Assembly: GCA_023139105.1 (NCBI GenBank)
Contig: JAGLOF010000013.1
Span: 22,829 to 86,828 of the forward strand
Direction of reading: 5' to 3'
DNA length: 64,000 nucleotides
Source: a bacterium
GTDB taxonomy: Bacteria; Zhuqueibacterota; QNDG01; JAGLOF01
Shown here: piece after piece, positions 59,416 to 64,000 of the stretch
Layout of the letters: each line of letters starts with the position of its first letter
Position numbering within the stretch: position 1 is the first letter of the stretch
The notes under the pieces: generated by a model
What the model was told of the DNA's origin: nothing
Database searches by the model: none
Seen by the model: only the letters and a program-made list of their open reading frames with translations
Translations under genes and position numbers: made by a program

Positions 59416-62025
59416 TTATTCATATTTTAAGGCTTTAATCGGATTTGTCCCGGCAGCTTTTAGAGCTCGATAACTCACAGTCAGGAGCGCAATGCCTATA
59501 GCCATCAGGCTGGCCAGGACAAACGTAGTTAGTCTGATATCAGTACGATACGGGAAGGTGTTTAGCCAACTTTTCATCATAAAAAAAGCGATTGGCCAGG
59601 CAAATATGTTAGCCAGAATTACCAGAACCATGAATTCTCTGCACAGCATGGTCACAATACTTTGCATGGACGAGCCCAGGACTTTGCGAATGCCAATCTC
59701 TTTGGTACGTTGCTCAGCAGCATAGCTGGCCAGTCCAAAGAGTCCCAGTATGCCAATGAAAATTGTAAATACAGCAAAGACCTGGAAGATCTTTCCAAGA
59801 CGTTCTTCGCTGGCATAGAGCTTGTTAAAGTAGTCATTTAGAAAAAAAGCATCAAAAGGACGATTGGGTACAGTTTGCTCCCATACTTTCCTGATTTCTT
59901 TTAGTGTAGCTTGTATATCTGTGCCTTTAAGATGTAATGTCAACCTGCGGGCACTGTTGGGATTAAAACTGATAGTGGATGGATTGATGGTGTGATGTAC
60001 AGAGGAGTAGTGAATATCTTTGATCATACCGACTATGGTAAAATCTTTAGTAGCGTCAAATGAGTTGAACAGGCGTTTACCCACGGGGTGGGTCCAACCT
60101 AATTTCCGGGCCGCTGTCTCATTGATCAGAATTGTATTCTCACCATCTGTGGACCGTGCGGTTGAAAAATTCCGTCCCTGGGCTAATTCAATATCATAAA
60201 TTTCTAAAAAATCTTCATCACAGTAAAACGTTTCAATAATGATTGCATTCTCGGCGCTTTCGCCTTCGGCATAAAATAGATGGCTACTAAAGTTGAATTC
60301 TCCCGGCACCATGCGTGATCCTGAGGCCCCAATGACACCATCAATAGAGTTCATGTTCTTTTTTAGAAGATGGATTTTTGTCTGCGTCTCCACATCCTGC
60401 AAGGCAATAACATATTTTTGTTCTTTCTCAAAACCCAATCGTTTTTGGCGCATGTATGTGAGCTGGTCAAAAACCAGTGCTGTGCTTATCATTAATGTAA
60501 TAGCCACACTGAATTGAAAGATCACAAGTCCCTGGCGGAGACGGGCGTGCCAGGTGCTATGTTTCAGTTTTCCTTTCAGTACTTTGGCAGGATGAAAGCC
60601 TGATAGGAAAAGAGCTGGATAGCTGCCGGCAATCAAACCTACAAATATGCCAATAGCCAGTAAACTGGAAAGAACCCAGGGATTGAGAAGAAATTGAAGG
60701 GTTAGATGTCGATTGGCCAGTTGATTGAACAGAGGTAAAATTATAATGACAATGGCCACCGACAGAAGCAGTGATAAAAAAACGGTTAAGAGGGATTCAC
60801 CTAAAAATTGCTTTATGAGCATGCTACGCCGGGCACCGATGACTTTTCTCAGTCCTACCTCTTTTGCCCGTCTTGCAGAGCGTGCTGTGGAGAGGTTCAT
60901 GAAATTGATGCAGGCCAGAATAAGCATGAAACATGCAATAGCAATGAAGGTATATATGTAACGAATATTACCATTGGGCTCTAGCTCAGTTGTAAAGTGA
61001 GAGTGTAGATGAATAGAGAGCATGGGCTGTAGATAGTTGGTGATTTTTGCTCCTGCAGCTTTCAAAAATTTCTCTATATATTGTTCATTAAAAGCTATGA
61101 ATTTTTTTTCAAAAAGAGAATGATCAACATTTTTATCCAGCAAGAGATAGGTGTAGTAGTTCCATCCCATCCATGGGTGGATGTCTGGATTCTGTTTGAA
61201 AAGTGTCTCAAATGAAGCGAGCATAGAGTAAGAAAAATGACTATTCGCCGGCGGTTTGGCAATGATGCCGGTGATAGTAAATGTTTCGGTGTTTCCCAGT
61301 TTAAGCATTTTTCCAAGCGGATCTTCATCCCCAAAATATTTTTTTGCAATATCCTCAGTGAGGATAATGGAATATGGTGCCTCCAGAGCTATCTTGGCAT
61401 TGCCGGCTAAAAGGGGAAATGAGAAGATCTCCAGAAATGCCGGATCCGTGTAGATCAGTCCGTACTCGTGGTGCGACTTATCGTTATAAGTTAAGAGTTG
61501 TTTGCCTGTTGGCCGTAATCGGACAGAAGCCAGGACTTCAGGGAAATCCTGTACTAAAGTTTCTCCCACACCTGCAGGTACCATAGGAAGCCCGATAGTA
61601 CGGCCTCCAATGTGCCCGCTGGTGACAATCCTGTGAATTTGTTCAGCTTTTTTATGAAAGCGGTCGTATGAAAGCTCATCCACAACAAAGGCCAGAATCA
61701 GAATACAACAGGCCATGCCAATAGCCAGGCCTGTGATATTAATGAATGCATAACCTTTTTGTCTTTTAATGCTTCTAATTGCAATTTTTAAGTAATTAAC
61801 TAACATGGTTGAACCCCATCTTAACGCTTCAAGTCTTGAAGTAATAAGTATCTGTATGATTTGCCAAAGGCAGTAAATTATGGCCAACATGCTACCGTGA
61901 CTTTTTTTGTAATCATGATATTTATGGCTTAAGTGGTCTACAAAAGAATACTTGATTTCTTCATCTTCCAGATGATCAAGGAAAGATAAGATGAAAAGTA
62001 ATATTTTTGGAGATGATTTTTCCAT
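59416..62025 (-). CDS. FtsX/MacB permease with PadR-linked prefix domain
   Basis: 869 aa. The first 75 residues (SFLDHLEDEEIKYSFVDHL, then a hydrophobic helix) match the prefix domain seen on permeases encoded next to PadR regulators. Then come two MacB-core/FtsX modules with coupling motifs VGLRKVIGARRSM and IGIRKVLGSSMQS. The ATG is 3 nt after the PadR stop, so both are one transcript. No ATPase gene is near. Substrate unknown. Confidence 0.85.
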   Translation of the reverse strand: MEKSSPKILLFILSFLDHLEDEEIKYSFVDHLSHKYHDYKKSHGSMLAIIYCLWQIIQILITSRLEALRWGSTMLVNYLKIAIRSIKRQKGYAFINITGLAIGMACCILILAFVVDELSYDRFHKKAEQIHRIVTSGHIGGRTIGLPMVPAGVGETLVQDFPEVLASVRLRPTGKQLLTYNDKSHHEYGLIYTDPAFLEIFSFPLLAGNAKIALEAPYSIILTEDIAKKYFGDEDPLGKMLKLGNTETFTITGIIAKPPANSHFSYSMLASFETLFKQNPDIHPWMGWNYYTYLLLDKNVDHSLFEKKFIAFNEQYIEKFLKAAGAKITNYLQPMLSIHLHSHFTTELEPNGNIRYIYTFIAIACFMLILACINFMNLSTARSARRAKEVGLRKVIGARRSMLIKQFLGESLLTVFLSLLLSVAIVIIILPLFNQLANRHLTLQFLLNPWVLSSLLAIGIFVGLIAGSYPALFLSGFHPAKVLKGKLKHSTWHARLRQGLVIFQFSVAITLMISTALVFDQLTYMRQKRLGFEKEQKYVIALQDVETQTKIHLLKKNMNSIDGVIGASGSRMVPGEFNFSSHLFYAEGESAENAIIIETFYCDEDFLEIYDIELAQGRNFSTARSTDGENTILINETAARKLGWTHPVGKRLFNSFDATKDFTIVGMIKDIHYSSVHHTINPSTISFNPNSARRLTLHLKGTDIQATLKEIRKVWEQTVPNRPFDAFFLNDYFNKLYASEERLGKIFQVFAVFTIFIGILGLFGLASYAAEQRTKEIGIRKVLGSSMQSIVTMLCREFMVLVILANIFAWPIAFFMMKSWLNTFPYRTDIRLTTFVLASLMAIGIALLTVSYRALKAAGTNPIKALKYE

Positions 62026-62028
62026 GAC

Positions 62029-62352
62029 TTACTCAGACCTGCTAAGATTTGGGACGCCGTTCCAGATGGATTGGTTGATCTTCTGAACATGGCTCAAACG
62101 GTCCAATCCCAATTGTGTCAGATTATAGTAAATACGCGGTCTGCCGCTCTTATCATTATGCAGCTTTACCTTATGAGATTCCACGTACCCATTTTTTTTG
62201 AGCCGGGTTAGTGCACCATAGATAGATCCGGACATCCATCTCATATCTGTCTCTTTTTCTACTAGTTCAAATATGGCAACACCATAGGCGTCTTCATTAA
62301 GTTTCCAGATTGTCAGCAGTAAAATTTCTTCTACTTTTGAGAGTAGACTCAT
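62029..62352 (-). CDS. PadR-family transcriptional regulator
   Basis: 107 aa, of the short PadR type. The winged helix is clear: ILLLTIWKLNEDAYGVAIFE, then GSIYGALTRLKKNGYVES as recognition part and GRPRIYYNLTQLG as wing. ATG 62352 has AGGAG seven nt upstream. It is co-transcribed with the prefix-domain permease and probably represses it through the palindrome just upstream. Confidence 0.92.
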   Translation of the reverse strand: MSLLSKVEEILLLTIWKLNEDAYGVAIFELVEKETDMRWMSGSIYGALTRLKKNGYVESHKVKLHNDKSGRPRIYYNLTQLGLDRLSHVQKINQSIWNGVPNLSRSE

Positions 62353-62367
62353 TACTATCTCCTTTAA

Positions 62368-62384
62368 TGTGTATGCTATACACA
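62368..62384. promoter_or_regulatory. Palindromic operator candidate of PadR
   Basis: TGTGTAT and ATACACA separated by 3 nt, just before the PadR ribosome site. A second inverted repeat, ATCCTA/TAGGAT with 7 nt between, is at 62387-62405. Both have the ATGT/ACAT flavour of PadR operators. Confidence 0.55.
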
Positions 62385-62441
62385 ATATCCTATGTATGAT
62401 AGGATACGACACGTAGATAATAAAGTTTCAAATTCTAAATT

Positions 62442-62470
62442 AAAAAAAAGCCCTGACGGATCAGGGCTTT
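62442..62470 (-). terminator. Terminator of the edge permease gene
   Basis: A perfect 10-bp stem AAAGCCCTGA/TCAGGGCTTT with a 4-nt loop; eight T on the minus strand. Confidence 0.92.
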
Positions 62471-62507
62471 GCAAGTATATTCTTTTTATGGATATGTAAT
62501 AGAAATT

Positions 62508-63998
62508 TTATTCAATTCGTAATGCTTTCAATGGGTTGGCATATGCCGCTTTCATGGATTGAAATACAACTGTCACTACAGTTATGCCAATAGTCGCAAG
62601 TCCGGCAATAATAAATAAATCAATTGATATTCTTGTTTTAAAAGCATAGTTCTGCAGCCAGGCAGCTGATAAATAATATGCGGCTGGATATGCTATTAAA
62701 CTTGCAACTACCATTAAAAGTGCAAATTGTCTAGACAATAAAATGATGATGCTACTGGCAGAAGCTCCAAGAGTTTTGCGTATTCCAATTTCTTTTGTCC
62801 GTTTTTCTGCAATAAATGCTGTGAGTCCAAATAATCCCAGGCAGGAAATAATTATTGCCAGAATGGAAAAGCTGCAAACTATTTTTACAGAGGTCATTTC
62901 CAGTCTGTACATTGAATCAAGCATATCATCCATAAATCGAATATCCACAGGGAAGTCACCTTCAAATTCTGCCACACTCTCTTTAATATCATCAAGAAGA
63001 TGATTTATATTGTCTGATTTAATTCGTAATAGAGCATATCTTGCCTGGCTGGGTTGTATAAATATGGCAAATGGATTAATCTTGTTCCTTATATTTTCAA
63101 TATTAAAATTATTTACAACACCAATGATTCTCAAATCTGATCCCGAGATATTGACATTCTTACCCACAGGATCTTCCATGCCTAATTGACGTACAGCTTC
63201 CATATTCACAATAATATTTGATTGTGTATCAGATGTAAATGTCTCTGAAAAATCGCGGCCTTGATTAATTGTCATACCCATTGTTGAAATATAGTCAAAA
63301 TCAGCTGACAGGTAATAGAGCATGATCTCTTTGTCATCTGTTTTGCCTTCCCACTCCCGCAGGTTGACAGATGGTCCATGCCAGTTTGGAAGGTAATAAC
63401 ATTGACTGACATTTTGAATCTCAGGATTCTGAAGAAGTTGATGTTTGATAGCTGTGTATTGAGTTTTTATGGAATCATTCATCCTGAAATAGAGAAGGTT
63501 GTCTTTTTTATATCCCGGATCCCTGGTCTTAATAAAATCCACCTGTTTGTTGATTACTAATGTACTTATAATCAGTATTATAGACGCTGCAAACTGTGTG
63601 ATAACAAAGATCTTTCTCAGGTTACCCGCCTTTGGTGTTCTGGTGATTGTGCCCTTTAATATTTTAGCAGGATTAAAGGATGATAGATAGATAGCCGGAT
63701 AACTTCCTGCCAGCAGACCTGTCAGTAATGCTGTAAATATCAAAATTAAAAATATGGATATGTCTCCATGTTGAAAAAGTATAAGTTTTTTGGCTGTAAG
63801 ATTATTGAAATGGGGCAGAACAATACTTATAAGAATCATAGATATAGCAAGTGCTATAAACGAGACCGATACTGCTTCACACAGGAATTGAGAGATAAGT
63901 TGTCTTCGATAAGCACCAACAACTTTACGGAGGCCAACTTCTTTAATACGTTTTTCCGAGCGGGCTGTGGACAGGTTGATAAAATTGATTGCCGCCAT
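62508..63998 (-). CDS. FtsX/MacB permease, 3' part, cut by window edge
   Basis: About 496 residues visible; the 5' part continues beyond 64000. The visible part opens in the first FtsX block (INFINLSTARSEKRIKEVGLRK), goes through the middle helices and second core domain, and ends with the second FtsX block (IGIRKTLGASASS). The apparent Met start at 63998 is internal. Layout is the same as the two other large permeases in the window. Confidence 0.85.
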   Translation of the reverse strand: MAAINFINLSTARSEKRIKEVGLRKVVGAYRRQLISQFLCEAVSVSFIALAISMILISIVLPHFNNLTAKKLILFQHGDISIFLILIFTALLTGLLAGSYPAIYLSSFNPAKILKGTITRTPKAGNLRKIFVITQFAASIILIISTLVINKQVDFIKTRDPGYKKDNLLYFRMNDSIKTQYTAIKHQLLQNPEIQNVSQCYYLPNWHGPSVNLREWEGKTDDKEIMLYYLSADFDYISTMGMTINQGRDFSETFTSDTQSNIIVNMEAVRQLGMEDPVGKNVNISGSDLRIIGVVNNFNIENIRNKINPFAIFIQPSQARYALLRIKSDNINHLLDDIKESVAEFEGDFPVDIRFMDDMLDSMYRLEMTSVKIVCSFSILAIIISCLGLFGLTAFIAEKRTKEIGIRKTLGASASSIIILLSRQFALLMVVASLIAYPAAYYLSAAWLQNYAFKTRISIDLFIIAGLATIGITVVTVVFQSMKAAYANPLKALRIE

Positions 63999-64000
63999 TG

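Overview
The window comes from a Gram-negative, lipid A-making bacterium, most likely of the Fibrobacteres-Chlorobi-Bacteroidetes (FCB) superphylum or a neighbouring candidate phylum such as Marinimicrobia, Calditrichota or KSB1. The evidence is LpxB and LpxK, a bactofilin, many FtsX/MacB permeases, and five secreted proteins ending in a type IX-like C-terminal sorting domain with the YPNPFNP signature. GTG and TTG starts with strong Shine-Dalgarno sites are common. I saw no rRNA, tRNA, CRISPR array, integrase or transposase. The phylum is an inference from protein style.

Layout. (1) 71-6256, minus strand: an olefin/beta-lactone (ole) operon, in transcription order a small outer-membrane-type protein, an OleB-position hydrolase, two thiolase-fold ketosynthases, OleC and OleD. 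The second ketosynthase has lost the catalytic His. (2) 6.6-23.4 kb: a large FtsX-type permease, an exo/endonuclease-phosphatase lipoprotein, a GH2 beta-galactosidase with added C-terminal domains, a bactofilin facing an M23 peptidase, a decayed M28 peptidase, a cyclophilin lipoprotein, Tag, a GNAT-like protein and a TldD/TldE pair. (3) 23.7-28.2 kb, minus: a MacA/MacB-like exporter operon (adaptor, ATPase, two permeases) whose TolC gene is reduced to a frameshifted 3' end. (4) 28.5-35.6 kb, minus: a six-gene run of Gfo/Idh oxidoreductase, lpxB, lpxK, a sigma-54 activator whose receiver has Asn at the phosphoacceptor site, nadB and a TIM-barrel isomerase-like protein. (5) 35.8-44.5 kb, plus: a six-gene run of secreted proteins (three with sorting domains, one fibre-like, one YD-repeat) ending in a FadL-type porin. 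(6) 45.1-59.0 kb, plus: a lipoprotein, a glutaredoxin-HExxH fusion, and two giant paralogues (1762 and 1820 aa) built from 12 and 9 copies of a 'WSG' beta-sandwich repeat. (7) 59.4-64 kb, minus: a PadR regulator with its permease, and the 3' part of another FtsX permease cut by the window edge.

Gaps between these blocks carry dispersed non-coding repeats: a 140-bp multi-hairpin element with terminal inverted repeats (two copies), a 90-bp unit repeated at 59.1-59.3 kb, CCCGGG-rich palindromes, and a 66-bp repeat that covers the start codon of the glutaredoxin fusion. Several genes are decaying (M28 peptidase, TolC, a nadB/isomerase relic), which points to recent rearrangement. The most interesting items are the unequal OleA pair, the Asn-54 pseudo-receiver in the lipid A operon, the glutaredoxin-metallopeptidase fusion and the giant WSG-repeat surface proteins.
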